64,000 nt of DNA from Reticulitermes speratus. Taxonomy: Eukaryota; Arthropoda; Insecta; Blattodea; Rhinotermitidae. Positions 22,080-32,925 of this stretch are shown piece by piece (position 1 is the stretch's first letter; each line of letters begins with the position of its first letter). The translations under genes and the position numbers were made by a program. Under the pieces are notes generated by a model, which saw nothing but the letters and a program-made list of their open reading frames with translations, did no database searches and was not told the DNA's origin. The DNA lies in NCBI GenBank assembly GCA_021186555.1, contig JAJKFL010000005.1, forward strand, positions 51,803,635-51,867,634, written 5' to 3'.

Positions 22080-22330
22080 CACGTTAAGGCGGGATGTATG
22101 GCGCGGGTGGATAATGTATACAGAAGTTTGGTGGGGAAACCTGAAGGAAAAAAGACAGCTTGGAAGGCTCCGGGGTCGATATGAGAATAATATTAAAATG
22201 GGTTTTAAAGAATTCAGATAAGACAGTGTGTACTGGGTTCATATGACTCAAGATAGGGGATATTCGCGGGCTGTTGTGAATATGGTAATGAACTCTTGAG
22301 TTTCATAAAATGCTTGGAGTATTATTTACT
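22080..22330 (+). pseudogene. Decayed RTE-type LINE 3' end
   Basis: Aligns in order with the C-terminal region of the LINE at 53.2-53.8 kb: GGTGGGGAAACCTGAAGG, AATAATATTAAAATGG, ATGACTCAAGATAGGG, GTTGTGAATATGGTAATGAA, then GTTTCATAAAATGC. Frameshifts and stops are frequent. It is an old 5'-truncated insertion. Confidence 0.7.
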
Positions 22331-22334
22331 ACCT

Positions 22335-22700
22335 GAGGAACAATTAGCGTCTCAATAGCGACGAGGCGTCATAGAGGTAGTATGTTTTCTGAAAAGTGGG
22401 AACTAAAGTTGTATATATTTGTGTGAAATTATGCTTCAGTGTGTTAAAGAACCATAGCAATTGCAATGCTCAAGACGGCACAGTAGGGAACAAATGTGCG
22501 TGTGTTGAATAAGTGAAATTCTTCAGTTATTTTGGCCAACAGCGTATATTGTCTTTATGTGAGGATTTTAATTCAAAGTTATTAGTGCAGAACGGCCTCA
22601 GAATTCTAATTGAACGACTTAGTATTCATACGAGCCGCAGTATAAATTATACTTTCGAGAATGGGACCCCCGGCAGAATATATGAACCATTAATACTTAC
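22335..22700. other. No recognisable feature
   Basis: Spacer between a LINE relic and a SINE. Nothing identified. Confidence 0.45.
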
Positions 22701-22707
22701 ATAGAAC

Positions 22708-22996
22708 TTGGCATTAGCTCAGTCTATATACCGACTCGCTAGGGCCTGGACGGTCCGGTGATCGAATCCCGGAGGACGCGAGGTTTTCCGAATCCGTCTA
22801 CACCGGCCTTGCGGACCAGCCAGCCTCCTGTACAATGGGTACCGTGTAATTTCCGGGGATAAAGCGGCCGGGGCGTGGGTGTTGACCACCCATCCCCATC
22901 TAACGCGGAAGTTAAAGAAAGAGTAAATCTGTAACTTTACTCCCCTTTTGGGTCGTCATGGCATGTTCTAGGCTGAACTTTACCTTGACCTTGAAA
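22708..22996 (+). mobile_element. tRNA-derived SINE, family S2
   Basis: The 5' end GGCATTAGCTCAGTC resembles the D-arm region of a tRNA. A B-box-like GGTGATCGAATCCC follows. The body has GGTACCGTGTAATTTCC and AAAGCGGCCGGGGCGTGG, and the tail is CTTTACCTTGACCTTG. Minus-strand relatives are at 24.44-24.68 and 61.26-61.55 kb. No clear target duplication was found. Confidence 0.75.
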
Positions 22997-23172
22997 TAAT
23001 TTTTCAGTTCCTGTATATTATTGTTATTCTTTTTTCATTCGAAATAATTAAATTGATGTAAAGTGCAAAGTATTTTTTTCTTACTCATTAAACCACTAGC
23101 CTATTAAAATTAAAATTAAAACCAACTTGATGCACACTCACTATTAAAAAACTTTAATAGTAGATTAATTAA

Positions 23173-23213
23173 CCCGACATGTTTCGGTCAGGTACCTGAC
23201 CATCTTCAGGGGT
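23173..23213 (-). ncRNA. Hammerhead-ribozyme-like motif (good copy)
   Basis: Minus strand: ACCC, CTGAAGA, one unpaired T, stem II GGTCAG/CTGACC around GTAC, GAAA, palindrome ACATGT, C, GGGT. Stem I pairs ACCC with GGGT, and C stands at the position where hammerheads cleave (after NUH). Stem III is only the palindrome, so cleavage would need two molecules. The extra T at the stem II junction is the main departure from the consensus. Confidence 0.65.
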
Positions 23214-23353
23214 ATACTACATTTAATTGCGTAGTCCGTATGTTAAAACACACATAAGATATGAGCCTATAAGGTCTCGTTATATATATATATATATATA
23301 GGCTCATATCTTATGTGTGTTTAACATATGGACTACACAGTTTAATGTAGTAT

Positions 23354-23394
23354 ACCCCTGAAGATGGTCAGGTACCTGACCGAAACATGTCGGG
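23354..23394 (+). ncRNA. Hammerhead-ribozyme-like motif (good copy)
   Basis: Mirror of the 23173 motif: CTGAAGA at 23358-23364, stem II GGTCAG/CTGACC, GAAACATGT ending 23390, C at 23391, GGG at 23392-23394. Stem I retains three pairs (CCC/GGG). Confidence 0.65.
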
Positions 23395-23499
23395 CTAATT
23401 AATCTAATATTAAAGCTTTTTTAATAGTGATTGTGCATCAAGTTGCTTTTAATTTCAATTTTAATTTACACAAGATGCACGGTGAATACAATATTAAAT

Positions 23500-23930
23500 A
23501 CATTAGCCTATTATTTTCCTTGTATTTCTTTACCTCAGAACATACATTACACAATTTTGAACATATATAAATTTTCAATGAACCTGAGCGTTCCGACATG
23601 CTAATTACGGTATATTTACTGGCACAGTGGATTTCCATTTAGCACGACGGCCAGCTATTCTGAGTTGCCCCCGTGATTTGCATCTCTTCTTCTAGGAAAA
23701 TCTCGCGCGAGTAACGCAGCTGCTTCCTTTCCCATACTGTCGAATTTATTATTTATTATTCATCCTAACATTTGACGTTGTAGTCTGAGCTACTTGCAGA
23801 ATGGCTAAACAGACAAATAACAAATAAATGTAATACAATCGTTAAATTATTATCCTTAATTTGTATGCGCTAAGAACATCATAATCCTTCGTAACGACAT
23901 CGGTTCTTAGTGCAAGCCATTATTATTTTA
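23500..23930. other. No recognisable feature
   Basis: No recognised gene or repeat. Confidence 0.45.
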
Positions 23931-23931
23931 T

Positions 23932-24073
23932 TTTCCCCAGTGGCTCGACAGCCCCTAGTGGGCCCAGGCGTCCTCATTTTACGACGCTTCACGATCACAC
24001 GCAGACAAACCACACTCGGTAGGACTCCCCTGGACGAGTGATCAGCCCGTTTCAGACACTCTACCTGCTAGCA
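23932..24073 (-). mobile_element. 5'-truncated S1 SINE
   Basis: Minus strand matches the S1 3' half: GGGCTGTCGAGCCACTGGGG region, GGCCCACTAGG, and GAGTCCTACCGAGTGTGGTT. The tRNA-like head is missing; it stops near the CAGGTAGAG region. Poly-A is short. Confidence 0.8.
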
Positions 24074-24077
24074 AAAT

Positions 24078-24440
24078 TTATAAGTTTTGTTCCCATAAAT
24101 GTTGGGCGAGAGAAAATATAAAATTTGTAGCGTTGTGTAATCGAAATGTGAGATACGTTAAGCGATGCAACAAGATTGGAATTCAGAATTTTTTCTTAAT
24201 GAAGCTCGAAAGGTTTTCAGACTTTGGATTAGTGTACAGTAAAAATGAATATGACCTTTGGTTTTAAATTTATTTATTTATTAACTATTTGGCTTTAGAA
24301 CTGGTCAGGAACACGAAGAATATCTTTTTATCAAGAGAATGACTTCGATTCATATACCAGTGTCGCAATTTGTCTGTTTGTAAATATAACACGATTTTGC
24401 GTCTTGTATTGACGGTTTATCCTTTTCGTTTCGAGTTCAA
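24078..24440. other. No recognisable feature
   Basis: Spacer between two SINEs. Confidence 0.45.
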
Positions 24441-24442
24441 GG

Positions 24443-24682
24443 TACAGGTAAAAGTAAAGCCCACCCTGTAGGAATTCATGAAGGCCCAGGAGATGTATAG
24501 CTCTACTCGTTCTTTAACTTCGGCACTAGATGGGTGTGGTGGTTAAGGCCACGACCTAGCCACTTTACCCCTGGGAAAGAGACACGGTACCCATTAAACA
24601 GGAGGCTGTGAGCCCACCGGGATTTGATCACCGGACCATCCAGCCCGTAGCGAGTTGCTACACTTGCTACGCTATCCCAGCT
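24443..24682 (-). mobile_element. S2 SINE, minus strand
   Basis: Reverse complement carries the S2 landmarks: tRNA-like AGCTGGGATAGCGTAGC, B-box-like GGTGATCAAATCCC, GGGTACCGTGTCTCTTTCC, AAAGTGGCTAGG, and a TTTACTTTTACCTGTACC tail. Diverged from the 22.7-kb copy. Confidence 0.7.
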
Positions 24683-24689
24683 ACATGCG

Positions 24690-25980
24690 ATTGATGTATA
24701 ATGGATTTATGCCACATAATTGCGTTCCCCACGTCGCACTCTGTTCATCATTACCAATATCTGTTTGTGTCTGTTATCGTCACAAGTGTGTTGCGGAAAA
24801 TATTGAAAACCTTTCGCGTGCCGACGTTAACTTTATAGTCGAGATAGCGTACAACGTAAGGGCCTGGTGATAAGACTGGTGGCACGCACGGAACGTGACT
24901 TGAGACATTAGCCTGCTCAGTTTCATATATTTTGGCACCTGACACATTAAGATGCCCAGATTACAGCAGTGTGGCCAACTGCGAATTTCAAGCATGACTG
25001 TCTGCAATTTTCCACTTGTATGCAGTTTTTTTTCAACACGGTATTGGGCTTTAGATACCTTCTGAATTTATATTTCTTTGTACGCATGGAAAATACCGTT
25101 GGCTTTCTCAATAAGAGACGCATATTGTTTGGTAACATGGCTGAAATGTCCGACACCTGTTACTTATTGGTCATTATTTTATCTGACGAATATTGTTTGT
25201 CATATCCGCTGCTGTTCAAGCTCGCATGCGAACGGCCGCTGAGATTGCTACTTTTTATACGAAGAGCGAGCCGGCAGGATGTGACAAACGATGCTAATGT
25301 CATATAATAATGTCCCATAGTATCAGGCTTCAGTATTGTGACAATTGTTGTCTTTCTTATGTTCCTTAACAAGAGAAACTGTGGGTTTATTAGTTTACCC
25401 TCTTTTGTGTGTGTGTGTGTGTGTGTGCGTGCCGTATTTCCCGTCTCATAAGACGGTACAAGTGATAATAGTTACCATATATTTAGTAAATTATTTTGAG
25501 GATATAATATCCTTTTGAAATAAGTTGTAACGTAGCAGAGTGATTTTGGCGCATTTTGCAGAGTGGAAAAAGCGCCTTATAAGGCGAGAAATACGATACG
25601 CATGGCTGTATGTGCCCGAGTTTATAATTTGGAATCTTCTAACGCACGTGCACGCAACATGGTGTAAATTTTTTTTTCCATTATTTCTCACCCGCAACAG
25701 GTCACTGTCTACTTTAACAAAATCACTATTTAACAGATCGGTAGACACGCAAAATTATGAGGTAGAAGCTTCACCAGCGCCACATACTTGGTGATCCTAA
25801 AATGATCTATGGTATTAGACCTTCGAAAAATATGCAGTTTTGTTGAAGGTTTTATTTTGTTTTTGTTTTTGCGGATTGCAGAATAAAATGCAGAATGTGC
25901 GAATGTTCTTTTCAACATTCAGTTTGAGGCCATATCTATAGATCACCTGCAGCAGCGCATTTTGTTATGCAGACGAATCA
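24690..25980. other. No recognisable feature; one (TG)n run
   Basis: A (GT)n microsatellite lies at about 25404-25428. Short frames on both strands have no recognisable product. Confidence 0.45.
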
Positions 25981-25984
25981 TAAA

Positions 25985-26160
25985 CATAGGTCGGTACATG
26001 TTTATCGACGTTTCGGAGCAACATATCGGTCCCATCTTCAAAGTACAAGCAGTCCAAGAAAGAAAATAAGGCTGATTGGCCCTTGAGGATGGAACGGATA
26101 TGTTGTCCCGAAACGTCGGTAACCATCTACAAACCTACGCTGCGTAAGATCGCAGAAGAA
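25985..26160. repeat. Small fold-back with two hammerhead-like relics
   Basis: A minus motif at 26007-26040 (TGAAGA, TGGGACC ... GAAACGTCG) and a plus motif at 26080-26119 (CTTGAGGA ... TCCCGAAACGTCGG) face outward. Both cores carry a change in CTGANGA. Stem II sequence is related to the 2.7-kb family (CCGATACGTTG-like loop). Confidence 0.6.
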
Positions 26161-26164
26161 CCAA

Positions 26165-26535
26165 CAGCTCGCGTAGTAGTCTTTTTACAAAAATAAAACA
26201 AAATATATCAGTACTAGTCCATATATGGAACTAAGAATTAATGGGATAGTAAACTATGCTTTGAGTTTTCTTGGAATCATTTATTACATTTCATGTCTCA
26301 TAACGTGATATTACGAACCTTTGTGTTTAGTGACGTAACAGGCAATTTGGGCTTTCATCTTCTACGTTATGACGTCATGTAATGTGATAGCAGGTGGAAA
26401 CTGACGATGGAGGCAGTATGCTGTTACCCGCCTAACGTATCGCACATTTTACTAACACATAGGCCTTTACCTGTGCCTGCGCCATGTAAAAAGTCACACT
26501 TACAATTAACCATTTGTAAACACTGGCCGAAGTTT
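26165..26535. other. No recognisable feature
   Basis: Flank of the 42-bp minisatellite. ATG at 26407 opens the repeat-derived frame, but upstream there is no promoter or exon signal that I can support. Confidence 0.4.
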
Positions 26536-28302
26536 CTACCTTGTGTAATCTGCAATCTCAATAAGACACTTCTGTTTCTACCTCGTGTAATCTGCAATCT
26601 CAATAAGACACTTCTGTTTCTACCTCGTGTAATCTGCAATCTCAATAAGACACTTCTGTTTCTACTTCGTGTAATCTGCAATCTCAATAAGACACTTCTG
26701 TTTCTACCTCGTGTAATCTGCAATCTCAATAAGACACTTTTGTTTCTACCTCGTGTAATCTGCAATCCCAATAAGACACTTCTGTTTCTTCCTCGTGTAA
26801 TCTGCAATCTCAATAAGACACTTCTGTTTCTACCTCGTGTAATCTGCAATCCCAATAAGACACTTCTGTTTCTTCCTCGTGTAATCTGCAATCTCAATAA
26901 GACACTTCTGTTTCTACCTAGTGTAATCTGCAATCTCAAAAATACACTTCTGTTTCTACCTCGTGTAATCTGCAATCTCAATAAGACACTTCTGTTTCTA
27001 CCTCGTGTAATCTGCAATCTCAATAAGACACTTATGTTTCTACCTCGTGTAATCTGCAATCTCAATAAGACACTTCTGTTTCTTCCTCGTGTAATCTGCA
27101 ATCTCAATAAGACACTTATGTTTCTACCTCGTGTAATCTGCAATCTCAATAAGACACTTCTGTTTCTTCCTCGTGTAATCTGCAATCTCAATAAGACACT
27201 TCTGTTTCTACCTCGTGTAATCTGCAATCTCAATAAGACACTTCTGTTTCTACCTTGTGTAAACTGCAATCTCAATAAGACACTTCTGTTTCTACCTCGT
27301 GTAATCTGCAATCTCAATAAGACACTTCTGTTTCTTCCTCGTGTAATCTGCAATCTCAATAAGACACTTCTGTTTCTACCTCGTGTAATCTGCAATCTCA
27401 ATAAGACACTTCTGTTTCTACCTTGTGTAAACTGCAATCTCAATAAGACACTTCTGTTTCTACCTCGTGTAATCTGCAATCTCAATAAGACACTTCTGTT
27501 TCTTCCTCGTGTAATCTGCAATCTCAATAAGACACTTCTGTTTCTACCTCGTGTAATCTGCAATCTCAATAAGACACTTCTGTTTCTACCTCGTGTAATC
27601 TGCAATCTCAATAAGACACTTCTGTTTCTACCTCGTGTAATCTGCAATCCCAATAAGACACTTCTGTTTCTTCCTCGTGTAATCTGCAATCTCAATAAGA
27701 CACTTCTGTTTCTACCTAGTGTAATCTGCAATCTCAAAAATACACTTCTGTTTCTACCTCGTGTAATCTGCAATCTCAATAAGACACTTCTGTTTTCTAC
27801 CTTGTGTAAACTGCAATCTCAATAAGACACTTCTGTTTCTACCTTGTGTAAACTGCAATCTCAATAAGACACTTCTGTTTCTACCTCGTGTAATCTGCAA
27901 TCTCAATAAGACACTTCTGTTTCTACCTCGTGTAATCTGCAATCCCAATAAGACACTTCTGTTTCTTCCTCGTGTAATCTGCAATCTCAATAAGACACTT
28001 CTGTTTCTACCTAGTGTAATCTGCAATCTCAAAAATACACTTCTGTTTCTACCTCGTGTAATCTGCAATCTCAATAAGACACTTCTGTTTCTACCTTGTG
28101 TAAACTGCAATCTGAAAAATACACTTCTGTTTCTACCTCGTGTTATCTGCAATCCCAATAAGACACTTCTGTTTCTTCCTCGTGTAATCTGCAATCTCAA
28201 TAAGACACTTCTGTTTCTACCTCGTGTAATCTGCAATCTCAATAATACGCTTCTGTTTCTACCTCGTGTAATCTGCAATCTCAATAAGACACTTCTGTTT
28301 CC
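26536..28302. repeat. Minisatellite, 42-bp unit, about 42 copies, higher-order structure
   Basis: Unit TCTACCTCGTGTAATCTGCA, ATCTCAATAAGACACTTCTG, TT. The 42-bp period is 14 codons, so long frames exist on both strands: plus 26407-27825 repeating LPRVICNLNKTLLF, minus 26424-27779 repeating LRLQITRGRNRSVL. An extra T near 27795 breaks the plus frame. A trio of variant units (CCC; TTCC; TAGTG with AAAAATAC) recurs at 26935, 27733 and 28028, offsets of 19 and 7 units (plus the 1-base insertion), which shows block duplication. No coding role is supported. Confidence 0.95.
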
Positions 28303-28345
28303 AGGAACATGATTTCCCCCATCTGAAGAGAGATTTAACCATTTA

Positions 28346-28665
28346 ATGATTAGTGGTAACTACATATACCATCATAGAGTCAAGGAGAACAGGAATATCC
28401 TACATACAATAAAACGAAGGATGGCTAACTGGATAGGTCACATCTTGCGTAGAAACTGCCTTCTGAAACACGTGATTGAAGGAAAGTTAGAGGGAAGGAT
28501 AGAAATGACGGGAAGACACGGGAGAAGACGTAAGCAGCTACTGGATGACCTTAAGGAAAAGAGAAGATACGGAAAAGTGAAAAAGGAAGCACCAAATCGC
28601 GCTGTGTGGAGAACTCACTTTGAAAGAGTTTATGGACCCGTCGTAAGACAGACTGCGGAGTGATG
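28346..28665 (+). pseudogene. LINE reverse-transcriptase C-terminal fragment (family L1a)
   Basis: A 105-codon frame whose residues about 11-105 match the C-terminus of the larger fragment at 38.4-39.2 kb: RVKENRNILHTIKRR, NWIGHILRRNCLLKHVIEGK, GRRRKQLLDDLKEK, YGPVVRQT. The RT catalytic region is absent, so the insertion is severely 5'-truncated. Only the retained conserved C-terminal zinc-knuckle-free region is visible. Confidence 0.8.
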
Positions 28666-28699
28666 ATGGTATATACCATCTACCGTAACAAAAAAAGTT

Positions 28700-29145
28700 C
28701 TTCACTGACTGACTGAGTGATTCATCTTAGGTGATCAAACACACTCTTTCAATGTTAGGCAGTACGTACAGTACAAGAGTGTAGGATTGTGTTTCATATT
28801 GGATGGGTCTCGAGTTAGAAATTAAACCTGACATTGAGATAAGTGAGATTTTTCACTGTTTGTTGCATTTCCTACAGAAAAAACTGACAATACACGAGAT
28901 GAAATTAATATCCCTTTCTTCCAGATCCTTTCCAATTCATTATTAATTGTTGTACCATTGTATATCTTCAGCTACTATGATCTTTCTTGAAAGCACCTGA
29001 AGTAAGTTAACAGATTTTCTGCACAGAAAGTAGGAAATTTTCTGTATTAGGAGAAGGAAATTTTCCTTCTTCAACCCTTTAAAGCCCAGTGGTTACTATA
29101 TTTACTATCAGGTTTAGCATTAAACAAATCCACGTTCTTCCCACA
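28700..29145. other. No recognisable feature
   Basis: No recognised gene or repeat. Confidence 0.45.
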
Positions 29146-29148
29146 CAG

Positions 29149-29487
29149 TGTATTTATGTGTTTGTGTGGATCTCAGAACAAACAGCGATTATTTCACTGT
29201 ACAGCATTAACTGACTGGTTTGTATAACTGAGACGGAGTGTGTTTACTGCGCGGTACGGACAGTATTTATGTGTTTTGTGTGGATCTCAGAACAAACAGC
29301 GATTATTTCACTGTACAGCATTAACTGACTGGTTTGTATAACTGAGACGGAGTGTGTTTACTGCGCGGTACGGACTGTATTTATGTGTTCTGTGTGGATC
29401 TCAGAACAAACAGCGATTATTTCACTGTACAACATTAACTGACTGGTTTGTATAACTGAGACGGAGTGTGTTTACTGCGCGGTACGA
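29149..29487. repeat. Tandem repeat, about 114-bp unit, three copies
   Basis: TGTGGATCTCAGAACAAACAG ... GAGACGGAGTGTGTTTACTG is repeated three times almost without change. Its start resembles the beginning of family X at 7565-7615 (TTTCGTGTGATTCTGAGAAT, AGCAGCGATTATTTC), so the unit may derive from that family. Confidence 0.9.
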
Positions 29488-29489
29488 GC

Positions 29490-29912
29490 TGAACCTTAAA
29501 ATATAATTCCGATTAACTGTGCTATTTAAAGGGCTAAATATCCTAGCAGACAATGTTTGTTTTTCAGTTGTTAGGGCTATATAAGCACAAAGAACTGGGA
29601 GTGTAGTAATGATTTAGTTTATAAAATAAAACGAATTTACGACGCCATGTTTGGTTTCTGCTTTTTGACACTTCTTTGTTAGGCGACAGTGCCTGTCTAC
29701 ATTTTAGTGGAACATATTGCCTCCATATACAGATGTAAACATTTGTATTTATTGAGAAGACTACACGGCGTCATAACGAAGAAAATATAACATTAATCTT
29801 CAAAGATTAATCTTCAAAGATGTGAGAACCTCAAATCCCATACGTAATTTGTTGATGGAGTGATATCATGCGTTGAATGACATTTAGCGGAGTGAACGAA
29901 ATCCATGGAGCA
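29490..29912. other. No recognisable feature
   Basis: ACACGGCGTCATAACGAAG at 29764 matches the GACGCCGTG block found beside ribozyme-like motifs, but no motif is next to it. Otherwise nothing. Confidence 0.4.
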
Positions 29913-29914
29913 CA

Positions 29915-30178
29915 TTCCTTCTGAAACTAACTAACAGGTTCTCAGTTAGTCAAGAAATTCCACTCATTATATCAACCTGGTAGGTTCATTGTCGCGTTTT
30001 AAAACATTCCCCTTGTGGTTTCTATTCTGGACCGGGTGAATGTAATCTGCATAATTCCTTCTTTTTTTTTATTAACGTCCTCTTTAATAATTTTTTTTCT
30101 CATCCACGCCTAGGCTTTCCAGTTGGTTTCCTTCCTTCAGATTTCCACACCGTATCCCAGTAGGTATTTCCCTTTGTG
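29915..30178 (-). pseudogene. Decayed RTE-type LINE 3' end
   Basis: Minus strand matches the same 3' region as the 42.7-kb copy: ACTAACTAACAGG tail side, TAGTCAAGAAATTCC, GTAGGTTCATTG, then CACGCCTAGGCTTTCCAG and GGTTTCCTTCCTTCAG. Very diverged, with internal substitutions and a T-run. Confidence 0.6.
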
Positions 30179-30179
30179 C

Positions 30180-30578
30180 TATAAAATTAGTTTAGGATAA
30201 TCACGAAAACTCGTCTTCTATCGGGGATGTAACTCCAGAAATCGAATTTTGTTTGATGTTTGTGACATCACATTATATGGCTACTGTTACCACAGAGTAG
30301 CTAACGTGAGGTTAGAATGATTTACTGTGACAGTTAAAGGTTGCTTTAAACCAGATTCGTGAGGTGTCGCCTGAGATTTTTCTGTCTTGAATGAGAGTGA
30401 ATATTCTGATTGGATCCCTCGTGGCACGCACAGCTGTAGGCCATCAATAAACAGACGACACCTTACGGTTCGATCGCCAACGCTGCTGATTGATGTAATT
30501 CTGTGAAAGTTAGTGGGAGCGATGAATTCACTGTATCACAGTATTTGTTCTGACAACGGAAAGACAATAAGAAGACAA
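30180..30578. other. No recognisable feature
   Basis: No recognised gene or repeat. Confidence 0.45.
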
Positions 30579-30603
30579 TTGTATATATATATATGACACT
30601 TCT

Positions 30604-30640
30604 GCTACATGTTTCGGCCTAAAATGGCCATCTTTAGGGA
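30604..30640 (-). ncRNA. Hammerhead-like motif, core changed
   Basis: Minus strand: CTAAAGA (G to A in CTGAAGA), stem GGCC/GGCC with loop ATTTTA, GAAA, ACATGT, A, G. One invariant core base is lost. Confidence 0.5.
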
Positions 30641-30756
30641 GGTGGTTATCAAAGGAAAGAATATTTATGGCTAATTATAATAGAGATGTGCATATATAAA
30701 GAAAAAATACATGTGTTACATAAAATTACATGATAAATATTTGTAACTTCGAACAC

Positions 30757-30797
30757 TCTTGCATGTTTCGGTCTATAATTGCCATCTTCAGGAAGGT
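30757..30797 (-). ncRNA. Hammerhead-like motif
   Basis: Minus strand: CCTGAAGA, TGGCAATTATAGACC, GAAACATGC. Core blocks are intact. Stem II is weakened (GGC/GACC) and the palindrome is altered at its end. Confidence 0.5.
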
Positions 30798-30899
30798 GAT
30801 TAACAAAGGAAAGTGTAATAATTTTTAATTATATTAGAGATTTGCAGATATAAAGCTGAAATACATGTGTTACATAAAATTATATGGTAAAATGTAAGT

Positions 30900-31650
30900 T
30901 GAAACAGATTATATGTATTCGTGTGTATTGTGATACATTTTGTTGTTCAAATGCAAACGGATGTCTACGTCGAAAGTATCCATCTTGTTGTTCAGGGTTT
31001 GTCCGTGTGTAGAAGCGACTGTTTATGTTGCGATGTGTAATTTACACAGATACTTAAGCACAATTACTTCCAATTTGCCAACAACGTTTATAGACCTGAA
31101 AAATAAATCGCGATTGGATCCCCTCTGTTAGGTATTGTCGCCGAAAATACACAATTATCATCGCAACATATACAGAAAATGAGTTTAATGTTCTCACGGT
31201 GTTGAGTGTTAAGGTGACGGTGTTGAGAGATGTGACACCTTGCAGTAAGGAAATTATAAGGAATATTCAAATGAAACCTGTTCGCGGGATTGCTGGTAAA
31301 TACAGACGCTCGCACGCCATCAGGTGGCTTTATGCGTGACACCAGCAACCGATCGAACGCTGTGCTGTCAGAACAAATGCTCTAGACGAAACTGTTAAAT
31401 GACGGTGTTTCATGTGCAGACGGCGGTAGTGGTCACTGGTTTATTAGCCCAGCCCAGGGAGTTCAAAGCGGAGGAAATTGTTTTGTACATCAGCTGGATG
31501 CTGCTTCCGTATCTATGGTGAAAAAATTTAACAAAGTTTGTTCGTTCAAACAGGAGAATGCAAGAATGGATTAGATGTTGAAAAAAAGTATAATTTGTAA
31601 CAGGTTACACGGTGTCACGAGCCAGAGTGTCATAATCTTAATGATTATAA
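30900..31650. other. No recognisable feature
   Basis: No recognised gene or repeat. Confidence 0.45.
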
Positions 31651-32036
31651 GGAGCTGTGTCATAGGTGCACCCAGAATTTTCCTTTAGGGGGAGGAGGCT
31701 GACCCTGAGGCTATGTATAATGTATGTCTGGTTTTAGAAACTATGTTATGTAAACCATGTCAAAATCTCCGAGCCGACATCTAGTTAGGGTACGGGGAAA
31801 ATTAAAACTAACTGAAGAAGGAAACAATCTACATATTTGTAAGTTTTTATTGTATTTTTCTATATTTAAATGTACTAGTCATCAGCCGGTTTCGGTAGCT
31901 GATTTAGGCTGAAGCGTAAGTCACGTAAAATTTTTGATATCTTTGTGCCTATAAAACCTTTTTTTTTTAAATTCCGCTTTGGGGAGGGGGCTGCCGGGCT
32001 GCACCCCCCCCCCCCTTTGAGTGTGCCAATGAGTTA
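31650..32036. mobile_element. Possible degenerate DNA transposon remnant
   Basis: GTGCACCCAGAATTTTCC followed by a G-rich tract at 31685, and a C-rich tract ending TTTGAGTGTGCCAATGAG at 32033, could be decayed terminal inverted repeats of a G/C-ended element. No duplication or transposase seen. Low confidence. Confidence 0.25.
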
Positions 32037-32039
32037 AGT

Positions 32040-32920
32040 CTACCATAAGTTTAGTAAACACACAAATTATAAAAAGAAACTACACGTTTGGAATACCAAG
32101 AAAAACACAAATATAGGACAAAGGTAAATTGAATTTCTTTCCCTTTTTTTCTGTTTTAATTCACATGTTTTGAGATACTTCTGGTTCCATTAAAACTTCA
32201 AAGGTATGAAAAAGTAAATGAGGAATTCTGAGTTAGTTTGTTCGCGGATACACAGAAATTATAATTTCTGTACTTTCTTTCTGAACTCTGTTTTCAAGTC
32301 ACTTTCATGTAACCGAAATAACCCTAGTAAAGGAGCTGCTAGGGTCAAGCTCCTATTTGCCTACCAACCCTATTTCATCAGAACACCAAAGGCTAGAATG
32401 TTATGAATAAAACAACAGATACGTAAATACAGTCAACTACAGGAGAGCGAAATATAAACCATGTAAATGGATGGTTAGACTATCCATAATGAACCGTCTG
32501 TAAAAACACAACTTCAAAGAACAGTCAGGTATTTTTGACTCTTTAACCTTTTAACTTGGTTGATCTTCCATACCGACGACCATTATAGATTATTCATGTC
32601 AAATCATTTACATAGACAAATGAATCTGAAAGGACTTTTAAGTATTTTAACATCTCTTTCTACGTTATCATGTAAACAGAAGTACCTACCGAAATTAAAG
32701 AATAAACACAGTATTACAAGGGCTCTGGACTTCGTCCACCGTGTAGTAAACAAACGGAAAATAAGTAATTATCTATGAAGCAGAGTCCTTTTTCGGAAGC
32801 TGGTATTTCCTCAGTTAGTTAAAAAAAAGGATTTTAACAATATTCTCAATATATACCACTGGTCATTATCCTTAGCTAAATGAATCCAGTCCACTCTTTT
32901 TTAATTTGTTGTTTGGTAAA
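32040..32920. other. No recognisable feature
   Basis: GGACTTCGTCCACCGTGTAG at 32729 shares a short stretch with the 35-bp minisatellite unit; it may be chance or its ancestral context. Confidence 0.45.
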
Positions 32921-32925
32921 TATTT

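Larger units (their letters stand above)
23103..23485. mobile_element. Fold-back element with two intact hammerhead-like motifs
   Basis: Arms at about 23103-23283 and 23296-23470 are close reverse complements around a (TA)n centre (23279-23300). Sequence outside the right arm is AAGATGCACGGTGAATACAA, the shared end motif; the left side lacks it, so the ends are asymmetric. A second copy at 52838-53080 lost most of its right arm. No protein is encoded. Confidence 0.88.
30580..30900 (-). repeat. Direct tandem of two ribozyme-like units (about 154 bp each)
   Basis: The CATGTTTCGG blocks at 30608 and 30762 are 154 bases apart. The intervening sequence is repeated after the second one (GTGATTAACAAAGGAAAG, then AATACATGTGTTACATAAAA). 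This is the only head-to-tail pair; the others are inverted. Head-to-tail hammerhead units are the arrangement reported for retrozymes and Penelope-type terminal repeats. Confidence 0.75.

Noticed and set aside
26407-27825. 472-codon open frame with a 14-residue repeat
   Set aside because: It is a direct consequence of a 42-bp tandem repeat without stops; the opposite strand is equally open, and there is no exon or promoter evidence.
31880-31920. Further ribozyme-like motif (CAGCCGGTTTCGGTAGCTGA)
   Set aside because: GAAACCGGCTGATGA places the two blocks in the wrong order and spacing for the motif studied here.
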